64,000 nt of DNA, taken from NCBI RefSeq assembly GCF_028453695.1, contig NC_135781.1, positions 9,795,640 through 9,859,639 of the forward strand. Direction: 5' to 3'. A model generated the notes under the pieces. That model did not search any database, had not been told where the DNA came from, and worked only from the letters and a program-made list of their open reading frames with translations. A program made the translations under genes and the position numbers. This document shows positions 39,581 through 51,209 of this stretch, in pieces. Position 1 is the stretch's first letter. Each line of letters starts with the position of its first letter. The DNA comes from Augochlora pura. Taxonomy: Eukaryota > Arthropoda > Insecta > Hymenoptera > Halictidae.

Positions 39581-41109
39581 ATGAACAGATTCGAATACGT
39601 CGAAGCGCGTTTCCATCCGAACGAAAATCACATTCGTCGTGATATTGGCGTACGATTATACGATGGCAACAACAAGGTATTGAATATTAGTTATACGTTT
39701 TTAAACGGAACGACACATAACCTATAATTTGTTGACAGACAAACTTTGAAAGTGGTGAGCTGATACTAACGAGTCACAGGTTTCTCTGGGGAAAGCCTGG
39801 TGACATATCCCGTGGCCAAACGTGTCTCTCACTGTCCCTTTGTCATATTGTATACTTTGAACAGGAAGTTCCTAGTCCATTTTCCTTTGGACGTTGTAAA
39901 AAACTTATCATGCACCTATCTGAAGCTCCGAACAGTATGTGTAACTTATATTTTACATCCAAAAATTTGATTAAAATGTTCTCTGATAATCTTTCATACT
40001 TATAGACAAAATGCCTGGCCCACTAGATAGTAGTATTTACAATTATATTAAATTATCTTTCAAAGAAGGTTTGGATCCTACCTTTGTTACCCATTTGTCT
40101 GATACTATTATGAGACAAGCTTGGACATTTTCACCCATTATGCCAGCTATTAATTATAATCCTACCACTCATAATGGCGGCAATACTGCAAAACTGCTTC
40201 CACAAATAAAGACCAGAACTGGCATCATAGGAATAGAGAGAAGCCTTCAAGAGCAACAAAAAGCCACAGATGAGAATATATCAATAGCTTTCCAAGATCT
40301 CAGGCAGCTTATGGAAATGGCCAAAGATATGGTTTCTATTTCAAAAACCATCTCAGCAAAAATACGGGTGACTCTCAACAGCTACTTTATAAAATTGGCA
40401 TTTATAATCAAAGACCATTGCAGGAGAGACAAGGAGACATCACGGAGGACGAAACAGTCAGATTTAAATCTTACTTAATGAGTCTTGGCATTGATGACCC
40501 TGTGACTCGAGATGCCTATAGAAGCAGTAATGAATATTTCAAACAATTGGCTAAGCAATTGGCAGATATCTTGGAAGAACCTATTAAAGTCAATACACTT
40601 AATAATCATTGTAAATCAAAATCAACGAATGTATAGTGTAATTAAGAAATTTTATTTTATAGGAAGTAGGAGGAATGATGACATTAACAGATGTTTATTG
40701 TCGTGTGAACAGAGCTAGAGGTTTGGAACTTTTGTCCCCAGAAGACTTACTAAATGCAAGCAGACAATTAGCGCCTTTAGGTCTTCCTGTGGTACTGAGA
40801 ATTTTTGATACCGGAGTTATGGTTCTTCAAGTTCAATCTCATAACAATAGCGCCATAGCTGATCTAATAGCAGATTTGGTATGTACTTTATAACATAAAT
40901 TTCTTCAGAGGATATAACTTTATTGTTCCATACAGATAAAAGAAAAAGGATCATTAACGGCAGAAGAGCTTGCTCAATCAGACGGTATATCAGTCCTTTT
41001 AGCACGTGAGAGATTATTAGTTACTGAGAAACATGGGAAGGCGTGCAGAGATGATACAATCGAAGCTTTAAGATTCTATCCGAATTTATTTTTAGAAAGA
41101 GAAGACTAA
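39581..41109 (+). CDS. Vps36: Vacuolar protein-sorting-associated protein 36 (ESCRT-II)
   Basis: Six exons: 39581-39676, 39739-39934, 40006-40367, 40424-40588, 40663-40878, 40936-41109, giving 402 residues (about 390 is usual). Vps36 joins Vps22 and two Vps25 to form ESCRT-II, which recruits ESCRT-III to sort ubiquitinated cargo into multivesicular bodies. The N-terminus is a GLUE (PH-like) domain, with the family motif FESGELILTSHRFLWG. The C-terminal half is the EAP30 winged-helix domain, containing QGDITEDETVRFKSYL, VNRARGLELLSPEDL and RFYPNLFLE, near-identical in kind to vertebrate Vps36. The 40368-40423 intron is only 56 nt; without it the frame breaks and the conserved motif is lost. 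The donor after exon 4 (GTCAAT) is weak. Convergent with the DM9 gene. Confidence 0.97.
40368..40423 (+). other. Very short intron (56 nt) in Vps36
   Basis: Begins GTGACT and ends CATTGCAG. Removal joins ATACGG to GAGAGA and restores the conserved Vps36 sequence KIRERQGDITEDET across the junction. Retention shifts frame (56 is not a multiple of three) and leads to a stop at about 40476. Confidence 0.85.
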
Positions 41110-41366
41110 CGACAGTTCTCTCTCACCACCGCATTATTATAGGAACACGTTACTCATTAAGCAGATGTACTTTGCCCACGGCATAGAATTCATTATAAAA
41201 AGAAGTTCATATATTTTTTGTGCCTTTACATTTTACATACAAAAAGAAAAATATTTAATATTTTCAAGACTACACATAGCGTATTGATTTGCAGATACAA
41301 AATTTATTGCCTATAAGTTGAAATCGATATTTGTTGCAATCGTGTTATGATCATCATTCAGATTGA

Positions 41367-41372
41367 AATAAA
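41367..41372 (+). terminator. Candidate Vps36 polyadenylation signal
   Basis: AATAAA 258 bases past the Vps36 stop. A second AATAAA follows near 41669. Confidence 0.5.
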
Positions 41373-41865
41373 TTTTACAAGAAATAGACTGCAGATGTTG
41401 ATGCTACTATGAAATTTCATAAACCTGTTTCCAGAAACAGAAATGAAATTGAAGAATTCTATTACGATCGAAACAAAATATGAAGCTCGGAAATCTTCAG
41501 CAAACTTTCTAATCGAATTAACTGCAGTCTAATAATGAACAAAATTTCGTAAATGCGTATAAAAAAGCTTTCCAACGATGGTTGTACTAACATAAGGTTA
41601 CCATTATGTAATTGCTAAATATCCTCCAAAAATATCTGTGTATCGATAATTATGTATAAACATTTGTAAATAAACGATGTTAAAATTTTCGCTTACATAA
41701 AAATTGTTTAAAAAATCTCTTTCTCGAAAGTTTAATTTAACAATACAGTTGTTGAACACCTCTTACTATTGTCATCAAGGTCAGTTTTATTTGTATCATA
41801 TATATAAAATTTTAAATGAGTACATTGGTTACTGTGTTTTTACTTAAATCTATTTTAAGTTCCCA

Positions 41866-41871
41866 TTTATT
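41866..41871 (-). terminator. Candidate DM9-gene polyadenylation signal
   Basis: TTTATT on +, i.e. AATAAA on -, about 50 bases past the DM9 stop codon at 41920. Confidence 0.4.
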
Positions 41872-41919
41872 ACTTAGAATACACATGCGATTACACTCGA
41901 AAACATCATAGTTAATTTA

Positions 41920-44900
41920 TTAGTTTTGTACCAAAACTTCGTAATTCTTACACGGGATCTCTTTTCCTTCGTACGGGATATAAAGTACGCCGTGAGATCG
42001 TTGTATCTGAAATAAACAAGACGATCAATATCATTCATGAATCCCCATCACTTAATATACCATTATATAGAATTCTATTCTTGCAATAATTTCAGTAAGT
42101 CATATACAACAATTATTGTAGACTCCCAAAGGGCACGTATGTTTCATGAAGTACAACCAATAAAACAACGCCCAGTAAACATTCAAGCAAAGGAGAATGT
42201 AAACAACCGAGGAGGAGGTGATGCTACCTAAAAAGAAACAAATCGAAAATAAAGAATAAAATTTTTTCAATTGATGCTTCTTGTAACGAAAATCGACTTT
42301 GGATATTCAGCGAGTACATGTACACATAAAGAACTATGGATTAGATTCTAACAATGTAGCCCATATTGAAAAAAGTATCATTCCTTGTTTTCAATTTCTT
42401 TTTCTCCATGTAAAATTACCGCCTGGTCGGTTGTATCATCGACGCTATGATATCTTATTAGGATATCCTTTGCATGTCTTATTTCTATCTCAAAAGTGCT
42501 GATATTAACGCGTTGAGCACCACGTCAGCCATATATGACTGACACTAGACTTTCCGTTTAGACCGCGTCAACCGCGCTGGCTGACAGCGTGTGACATGAG
42601 AACTTTAAAATTTACATTGTTTTATGGAATTATAGAAAATTTATTTAAAATTGACTTTGTAGATGTCACAAGGTGAGAAATTAGGTGGGCTGCTTCTTTG
42701 GCAAAGATCTTTATTCAACTGACTCTTTCTCTTCGAAAAAGGGCCTCCTCCCCTCGACGAACCATTTCATCTCCCAAACAGAGACCTCTTATCTCCGAGA
42801 CATGAACAGTACGCCGCCTAACCGTCGACCATCTCAGAGATCACTTACAACTTAATTTTGTCAAAACACAAAACTATCTTCGTAAACTATCTTCTACTGC
42901 GAGAAGAAACATTGGCCCTACAGTACCAGCGCCTTTACGCGGCACGCGTGGCCTGGCGGGGACCCCCTTAAAAATCAGCGTGGCGCTCAACGTGTTAATA
43001 TTATCCGAAAGATTAAAATTAAATAAAAATAATTTAAAAAACAATATTGTTTTAACCACTGTTCGTAGCTGACCTTTCCACTACACGGAACACCATTGTG
43101 GTATGTACGGCCAATATAAAGCGTCTCTCCATTCATTGTCCTTCCACCCTCGACTGAACCTTCTGGGACGTAACCATTTGCAGCGTGAACCCACTTAAAC
43201 TCAGCAGGCATCAAAATCTACTCAAGAGAAAGAACACTGACAAAGCTGTGTGAAAATCTTTGTTGAAAAAAGGTATAATATAACCGCAAATAGGAGCACT
43301 AGATAAATTTCTCAATAGCTAAATAAATCCTGAAGAGATTAATAATTCCTTAAATTAATCAAAAGTAGACTGGAGTTCTTAAACCTTTAAAAAATAGTTA
43401 TAAAAAGTCGATCTTATAATGAACAGCTCTAGATCGACGTCCCTAATTAAGACTGCGCATATATTTGTCATGTTTGCAAATAATTTAATTGTTCATATTA
43501 TGGAAGATTAGTATACAGTCTTCTTTGTTACCGATATTTAATAAAAATAACTAATTTCTACACGAATCGGATGTTTTTGAGAAATCCGAACATTTTCGGG
43601 ATCCTTTCATGACCAGATATGTAATTTCCCTTTTCGCCCCTAGCATAAGTCTTCGAGAATTCTCAGGTTTCTGCATACCTCTAATTATAATCTACTTATT
43701 AGTATTATAATTATTGATTTGGAATTTTTATCTTCTTGTTACTATCTGACGCATAACAGAATATAATTTATTAAATACAGTAAAATTAGTGGAAATGATG
43801 CCGTTATAGGAACAGATTCAAAGTTGAAACTCTAATGATCAAGGTGCTCCATCACAGTTTTTGCAAGTAAAAAATGCAGACTTAATTTCTAAATTGAACA
43901 TAGTATAAATCGCGAATATAATTATTAATGCTTACTTCGAAATCATGTTTCATATGTTCCTGTCCAGCATGACAAACATAAGCAACACCATGTTCCGGCT
44001 TTACTTTCGCTGGTAGCATGTCGCCATGATGGAAAGCACGACCAACAACAAGATTTCTACCATCTAAGTCACTGCCAACCGAGATCATTCCTGGCACCGT
44101 GTAACGCGCGCCCGTATACCTTACCCACTTGTATCCTATGATAAGCATTAATATCGCTATTAGAGTTCTGATAAGAAGTATACACGTATATAGAAATGGT
44201 AATTTTACATCTTACAACAAAAATATTTCTTAAGATAATTCTAGTACAACTGTCACAAAAATTATACCCAGTGTGATCGATAAAACGCATAACAAACTTT
44301 ATCTTCAAAATATATTAACGCAGCTAAGTGGTTAAGTACAGTTTATGTATGCGATTACGATCCTCCTATGACAAAATATTATGTATGTGAATATTCGCTT
44401 GAAAATATAAAGGTATTTGTGAAAACATACATGCAGTAAGGAACAACACTCAATACACATACTACGATATTTTAACAAAAATAACTTTTTATTCAATATT
44501 TGCATGTAGAATACAAAAGGAACAAAATACTTAATATTATTTACAATCTTCTGGCTTTTCAAAACAAACTTAACATTTATAATATCATTATTATTTAGCT
44601 CCGTACAATTTTCTTTCGTATAGTCGATGTTGCGCCGCATTAAGATTCTCGGAATTAAAAACTATAAACATGAATTTTGTAAACAATTTGATAGTCCCTC
44701 ACGATTAGTGCTATGATTAGGAAGGCATCAGTTGTTAGTATATCATTGTTCGTGGAATAGCACACATCACTATGACGTTACAAAGCCATTATCTAAATTA
44801 TCTAATATTAGGTTTATCAGTGTGAATAACTGTTAGAAAATTTGCTGTTTGTTTCTTTTGTATTCTACATATAAATGTTGAATAAAAAATTATTTTTGTT

Positions 44901-45585
44901 AAAATGTCGTACATGTATTCAGTTTTTCTCATTACTTATATCGTAACATTTTCATTCTACAAATGAAAGAATGCTTTTTGCAATGCAATTTAGGAAAAGG
45001 CAATTCAAAAAATATGCGTGTGCTGATATGGAATCTTACATTGATCAAAGAGAGACGTGTGCAATTAAACGTTCAATCAATTCTTTTCGTTATTATTGGT
45101 ACAATTATGTCAGGTGAAACATGTGGTAAAGTGAATGGTTTTACATTTCAAGATGGACACACCTATAGCGATAAGATTAACCGATTGTGCAATGATAACG
45201 ATAACCATTTCTAAAAATATAAACTTTTCTTCTTGACTCAGATTTTCTTCCGTTCCTTGTATAAAAACTACTTATTCCAATATTCTTACGCTATTTTCAT
45301 TCTACTCTACAAAAATATTTGACATTCATAAACGGTGATGATATTACACATTTTAATTATTAAACAACGAAGTAACTTTCGTAATAATTGAAGAATTACG
45401 CTTTTGATAGTAATGCAACCGAAAAAGCAACAGATTTACAATGAACTGTTAATATTATCCATAGAGAATAGTTTAGTATTTGATAATGAAAAGCGGAGCA
45501 ATTAATTTATGCATCAACGTAATAGCATATGTAATACACCTGCAGTATTATAGTCGTGTCACGAATCTAAGTGCTCACCTGTCAT
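41920..45585 (-). CDS. DM9 (DUF3421) repeat protein, natterin-like
   Basis: Four coding exons on -: 45585-45579, 44135-43936, 43217-43074, 42006-41920; total 145 residues, normal for insect two-repeat DM9 proteins. The first coding exon is only ATGACAG, ending at a strong donor (GTGAGC) and phase-matched to the GA that opens exon 2; the start has A at -3. Repeat 1 (about 4-70) reads YKWVRYTG, then DLDGRNLVVGRAFHHGDMLP and GQEHMKHDFE. Repeat 2 (about 71-145) reads FKWVHAANGYVPEG, GETLYIGRTYHNG and IPYEGKEIPCKNYEVL. DM9 domains are small beta folds; in oysters some bind mannose and act in immune recognition, and in Anopheles a DM9 protein affects Plasmodium infection. The role here is unknown, and carbohydrate binding is an inference from the family. 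No signal peptide. Intron 3 contains a TTAA-flanked MITE. Confidence 0.9.
42505..42998. mobile_element. piggyBac-like MITE, 494 bp, in DM9 intron 3
   Basis: Both ends carry TTAA followed by near-identical inverted termini: TTAACGCGTTGAGCACCACG at the left and, read inward from the right, TTAACACGTTGAGCGCCACG (18 of 20 match). TTAA is the target site duplicated by piggyBac-superfamily elements. The interior has no transposase frame. A second element with a related terminus lies at 59613-59856, supporting a mobile family. Non-autonomous; the source element is not in this window. Confidence 0.75.
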
Positions 45586-47829
45586 TTTTATATCTGAAGT
45601 AAATCCTGAACCAATATTTCAAATTGAACGCGCGTCCGTTCACTTCGTTGGTCGAATTGCGAATCTATCGAACACACGGCTCCCCTATGACCGACCACTT
45701 TTACGATGTTCTTTCAGGAAAGTGGGAGTGGAGGGATTACCCATCCGCGTCTGATATGAGTGTAAGCATAGCGTAACAGCGGGGGATTTTGGGGAGAAAT
45801 TAATTTATATAGATTCATTAGAAAAATTAATTTATTTCAACTTACAGAAAAAATAGGAATATGCTGTAGAGTGGGGAAGGAAAGACTTCAAAAATGGGAT
45901 TGAAAGATTCCAATGGATTCCATTGGCAACTTTTTTTACTAATTTTCTAGCAAACTAATTGGACAAGCATTTCAAACAGATTTAAGTCACTTGGACCAAC
46001 TTAAAAATGTTATTCCGTCCGAAAAGCTATCAACCTGTTTGCCATGGCGAGTACATATATCTAGTTTCCTTTGTTCGGTAAAGTAATATCTTATCGAAAA
46101 ATTCGTGTGTTAGCCATTCGTGATAGCGTGCGTACAGTAATTGAACCGAAGTATTTTGCGAATTATAGAGAAAGAAAAAGTGATAAACAAATGAGATTAT
46201 CGATTCATGACTTCGGTTTTATCGTTTCAGATAATCAAATGAACTTCACCCATTTGCATTATTTTCGTAAAGAGTGCCGAGTTCATTGTTCATCCATTTA
46301 ATACGTTGAATGCTAAAACTTGATAGAGAACGTAGTTTTCTCATCAATTATTAACAATCAGTAATCCGGACCCATGATTTACAAATATAAATTTTAAAAC
46401 CTTGACAATTTCACTTTTCAGAATATTGGATGTATCAGGTCAATTAGTCATCGTACTTACGAGGAAATTGGTTTCGTGATAAGTTAACATTTCTCGAATG
46501 ATTTAGTAGAAAGATAATTCAGTAAATGTGTTAAAGAAATCCTGTTTGTCAAATTGAGGCGCAAATCTTAAATCAATTACTTTGTTTAATTGGTTTGTTT
46601 AATTATGTATGTATGTATGTTTCATTAAAATCGGTTAATAGAGTGAACCTGCTTTATACGCGTGAAGATCTCTCAATCCTCAATTCATCTCGCTAAGAAA
46701 AAAACTCGTTAAAGAATTTCGTGGAAACTTTCTCCTTATATTCTCACCTACACTTAGCCATTTCTCTCGGATAGTAATGTTTATCTATGAAATATACGAT
46801 TTATACATATACAGTATTGTTCCACCATATTGTCTCATGCCAGAGACAAAAAGGTTAAGAAATTTGAAATATGGTACGCAAACTGCCATTCTTTGATTGG
46901 TTGACGCTCTACAGCTAAGCTGTGCTGCTGTCAAAAAGAAGTATTAAAGACAATGCTACATATGGTATTGTGTATTTCGAGGGACAGCAAAATCTTAGAA
47001 TTAAAAGAGTTTTTTATAGTATCATGAGTTGTCTTCCGGGAATTAGAGTCAAAGAAGCCGCGGCGCGTGTCGCAGCACACGTGTTCATCGACTCCGTCAA
47101 ACCTCGGCATCGGCGTAGCGAAGAAATCGATAAATTACAGTGGCGTAGCAATAGCACTGCGACAGGAGTTGAATCGAAAAGTTACGTCATTCATCGAACC
47201 ATTACTGTAGTAGGATTCAGCCTAGCGAATTATTTCATTGCCCTGAATTTTAGCGCGAAAGAATGAAAGAATGTTGTAAATGAAAAGTATCTTCATGTTT
47301 TTGTCAAAACGATAATTATTTGCTCGAAATGTAAAATTTAATGTATAACTGTCATTTAAAAAAAAATTCAAAAGTTATGCAAAAAGTTGCTGAACATGTG
47401 CACTATTATAGTTCTCGATGTCGCTACCCATCACTTACTTATCACGCGTTGGTAAGTAACAATAATACAAACTTGAATTAATATTTATAAGGTGATAAAA
47501 CTATCATTGTTGTGATTAATCTAACAAAAATTTGATAAAAAAAAGTTATTTTTGTATTGTATAAATTACTAAGTAGAACGGCCTTGTACGTATATTTTCT
47601 AAATTTGTGATACATTGGTCACACTAATTACGTGAATAACCACTTGGAACAGCACTGTACCGGAAATTCCGAAATCGCGGGCATGAATATTATCAAGTAC
47701 ATATATTATATGTGGACACAGTTCATCAACAAACGTCGACGAAAGAGCATTTTTGTTACGCATGAAGTTTCCTTTGCATTAACCAACATCGATTTATTTT
47801 ATTAGTGTGCTTACTGTACCTTAAAGACA
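45586..47829. other. Divergent interval between DM9 gene and TfIIA-S
   Basis: About 2.2 kb separating two divergently transcribed genes. It should contain both promoters. A GC-rich patch lies at 45620-45790. A tetranucleotide run (TATG)n is at 46605-46620. A short copy of the dispersed repeat described at 51128 lies at 46892-46937. The 114-codon frame at 46922-47266 starts at a non-ATG codon and matches nothing. No coding exon seen. Confidence 0.5.
46892..46937 (-). repeat. Short copy of dispersed repeat family
   Basis: Shares the block TTGATTGGTTGACG and a GTGCTGC tail with the copy at 51128-51209. Partial copy, about 46 bases. It also contains a CCAAT box (CCAATCA on -). Confidence 0.45.
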
Positions 47830-48605
47830 ATGTCTTATCAATTATATCGAAATACTACATTAGGTAATACATTACAAGAAAGCCTCGATGAATTAATTCA
47901 GGTATGATAACATAAAATTGTTCAGCGGTCAGGTTATAGTTTTCGGTGAATAAGTGCTAGATATAAATAATAATATGTTAATGTTTATGTAAAATAGATA
48001 ACGATACATAATAATGATGCTTGATTATCATGTACGGTTATAAGTAAACTTACGAAGACATTTTTAACAATATATTTAGTTTTTTTCCTTGTCATGTAAT
48101 TATACAATTCTATTCACTAACACTTGTAATATTAACAAGGACTAAAGAATTCATTTTAAATTATGTAATATGATTTTATAGTATGGACAAATTACACCAC
48201 AGTTAGCAATTAAAGTGTTATTGCAATTTGATAAGGCAATCAACCAAGCTCTTGCAACCAGGGTTAAGTCAAGACTTTCATTTAAGGTATATATTTTTAA
48301 TTGTACATATCTAAAAGTAATTATATAAAATCTATTTTTGCTATTTTTATCACATTAATGTTATAAAATGTTTAGGCTGGCAAATTAAATACATATAGAT
48401 TTTGTGACAATGTATGGACTTTTATGTTAAATGATGTTGAATTTCGCGAAGTTCAAGAGGTTGCAATAGTTGATAAAGTTAAGATTGTTGCCTGTGATGG
48501 AAAAGGTGAGTAGAACGTTGTATGATCAATTCAGAATTGAAACAAGCAAAACAAAGATTTTATTCTTTTTCAGCATTGGATGCAGATACTGCCACAAAAC
48601 GATAA
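47830..48605 (+). CDS. TfIIA-S: Transcription initiation factor IIA gamma (small) subunit
   Basis: Four exons: 47830-47901, 48182-48286, 48376-48505, 48574-48605, giving 112 residues against about 109 in human GTF2A2. TFIIA binds TBP on the TATA box, stabilises the pre-initiation complex and counters repressors of TBP; it acts in the nucleus. The N-terminus [20 protein letters not shown] and the segments [31 protein letters not shown] and [12 protein letters not shown] are almost invariant in the family, covering the helical bundle and the beta-barrel that contacts TBP. Only the last 10 residues diverge. ATG 47830 is the family start. Convergent with S2P, whose stop lies 537 bases downstream. 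ATTAAA hexamers near 48795 are possible polyadenylation signals. Confidence 0.98.
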
Positions 48606-49142
48606 TATCATTTCCTTTTATAATTAAATATATTTACATTTATTATATCACTAATAATAAGGTACTAGCCATACAGGAACCTTACAATAGACAATATAAG
48701 CAAAATACACTATATTTAATATAGGTATGTAATTATTATTCAGTTTCCCATGATCATAAATTTTCTCATACGATAATTCTAACCATAATATTGTATTAAA
48801 ATTAAAAACATAAAGTGTACTTGATTTTACCAGAATGTAGCATTAGTTTTATTTTTATATTGTATTTGGTAATTAATAGATTTTATGTATCATACTGTAT
48901 GTAGAACAAATTATCTTCAAAGGACAGACAAGTATATTATGTAATATAATCCTTTTATATGGTCCAATTTATTATTCCAAAGATGTAAATAATTCTACAA
49001 ATGAGACTGCAAAGTTTATTAAGATATTTGAATAAGTGATACAAAATGGCATTAAGCTTATATATGAACATAATAATTCATTACAATGTAACTTTGTACT
49101 ATGAATATAAATCTTGAATAGTAAAAAAATTTGTTTTACTAC
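48606..49142. other. Convergent interval TfIIA-S / S2P
   Basis: About 540 bases of AT-rich DNA between facing stop codons, holding both 3' UTRs. ATTAAA at 48795-48800 serves the + strand; TTTATT at 49015-49020 gives AATAAA on -. No coding frame. Confidence 0.6.
49015..49020 (-). terminator. Candidate S2P polyadenylation signal
   Basis: AATAAA on -, about 125 bases past the S2P stop codon. Confidence 0.5.
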
Positions 49143-51050
49143 TTATAGTAATTTAGACATAAGTGGATATAAGATGTTAATACTAAGGAGCAATGTACCT
49201 ATACTTCTGAACGCTCTTACAATTGGTTGTCTAAGACGTTTATTTTGTCGTGTATATTTTAATATATAACATACAAATGCATCCATAATATATTGCCCAT
49301 CTAAGAAGAAACAAGGCAGAACATTGACAACTGTTAGTCCTGCAGAGAACATAGTAATATACTTGCAAAGGATCACCACAGTTTCTGGTAATTTAGGGTT
49401 TAAAAATGTATATTTAGGTATCCAATCAGATACGTCAACTGTGTGATATATATCTGCTGGATGACCAAAAAATAGAACATCCTTCCCTTCTCTTCTTCGT
49501 ATTTGAACAATCTACAATTTATATACGATCATAGTATCATCATCATCATGTAGTTCAAGAATAAGATAAATAAATTTTCAAGTTTCACGTACCTTACTAA
49601 CATTATCAAGAGAAGGCTTTAAACAATGAGTATCATGAAACACACACTGATTACTTGCATGGCAATAATTTTGTGATTGATTTGTTATAATTCTAACTGG
49701 GAGACAAGAATGTGGAGGTAAATGAAGAGGAGCTGCTTGCGGACCCTCAATGTATTCAAAACATAAGCTTCCACTAGCTTCACTGTCTGACGTACAACAA
49801 TTTACAACACCATTAGCTTTTGGTCTAGATGGAATTGACTCATCATGTTCCTGTATTAAACATACAAAATCAATGGTTCTAATTACTGAAATAAATAATA
49901 CTAAACGATGTTGTTACCTGAATAAGTGATTGTTTAACACAATATCCTAGAGCAGGCTGACTTGTTGTGTTTAAAATGCAATCAGTCCAGTCTTCGCTAT
50001 GTCTTACATTGCAGTCATTGATTTTGTATATTATATCCTGCTCTGAAAGTCCTGCAGGACCCAATAAAGATGAATTCTGAGAAAAAAATTGAACAATAAG
50101 AAAGTATTACAGGAATAAAAGAATAGATATACAAATATACTTCACTTACCGGTAAAATAGTTTTTACATACACTCCATTACCATATAAATAGAAAGGTGC
50201 CCATAGCCATGTAGAAGACATTAGAATAGTTGCAGTCACTATTGTAAGTACAACGTTATGCCAGATACCTGCGCATGTGACTCGTAATTGATTTTTTATT
50301 GGTAATGAACGAAGTTGAACAATACTTAAATATACATAAGCCACAGGTATTATGAAAATAACCAGTATTCCCACACCAAATACTTGGACACCTTCTCTTG
50401 CAGCAGCCAATGCATGTCCTAATTCATGCACAACACAACATAATACTAATGTAACAATAAAATATCCAACCTCACTAAGGGGCATATTTATACCAGGTAG
50501 CTGAAAGCAAGTGTATCAAGTAAATAAGTTAAATAAATAACTATATGATTTCTGATTGAAAAACAAGTTACCATTGGTTCTAAAGTAAGATCATTATTAA
50601 TGCTGTTGTTATCAAGCGTTGGGCTATATATTTTCATCCATATATTGAAAGTCATCTTTAAGATTGCAATTGTACATAGGGGTAAAAGAGTAATAGTAAC
50701 AATAACCCCTGCATTGAACCAAGCACTCCAAAATTTGGAATATGTAATTCCCCATTTTCTTATTCTACGATTTAACGATGTTGTCATCCAATTTATCCTT
50801 AAAACTTGAACTTCTATCCCACTGTTTTTCAAAAAGTAAATATATGGATAATGTGAGCATGTCTGAAAGATAGAGAATAACATTATTTTATATGATGTTT
50901 ATAAATGAGACACTTTCTGACTATCCGTGCAAAAATTATTTTTAATGTTATTGTTTTGTTTTTTATAATGTATACCTTAAAAATGAGGTCAAAAAAGAAT
51001 AACAAACAGTGAATAAGACCTATTGTGATCAGTATACTTAAAACATCCAT
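49143..51050 (-). CDS. S2P: Membrane-bound transcription factor site-2 protease
   Basis: Six exons on -: 51050-50976, 50862-50572, 50500-50150, 50076-49918, 49850-49593, 49511-49143; 500 residues (human MBTPS2 519). This zinc metalloprotease cuts SREBP and ATF6-type membrane-anchored transcription factors within the bilayer after site-1 cleavage, in the Golgi. The zinc motif HELGH is at residues 147-151 in a hydrophobic helix, and the second ligand motif LPCFFLDG has its Asp at about 449, both as in the family. Between them lie a PDZ-like insert (GPAGLSEQDIIYKINDC) and a cysteine-rich lumenal part (exon 5). Several further hydrophobic segments fit a polytopic protein. The gene converges with TfIIA-S and diverges from dispatched. 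All exon phases are 0. No defect seen; apparently complete and functional. Confidence 0.96.
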
Positions 51051-51127
51051 TGCCTACGACTGTATCACAGAGTACTACAGTGATCTCTCAATTCAAGAAC
51101 CATATCCAGGTATATTGAATTGCTGTG

Positions 51128-51209
51128 CTGTGATTGGTTGACGATTCACAACTGAACAGTGCTGCCCCCATAGTCAATGACAAAGAGAGGAAATAGCAAG
51201 TGAACAAAA
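51128..51209 (-). repeat. Dispersed repeat copy near the S2P start
   Basis: On - it reads TTGTTCACTTGCTATTTCCT and on to GTCAACCAATCACAG, matching the opening and middle of the copy at 52321-52465. Partial. Confidence 0.5.

Larger units (their letters stand above)
41110..41919. other. Convergent intergenic interval Vps36 / DM9 gene
   Basis: About 810 bases between two stop codons that face each other. It carries a + strand polyadenylation signal for Vps36 and TTTATT hexamers (- strand AATAAA) for the DM9 gene. Fully AT-rich, no coding frame. The two 3' UTRs may overlap. Confidence 0.6.

Noticed and set aside
46922..47266. 114-codon frame upstream of TfIIA-S
   Set aside because: Non-ATG start, overlaps a repeat copy, no family match.
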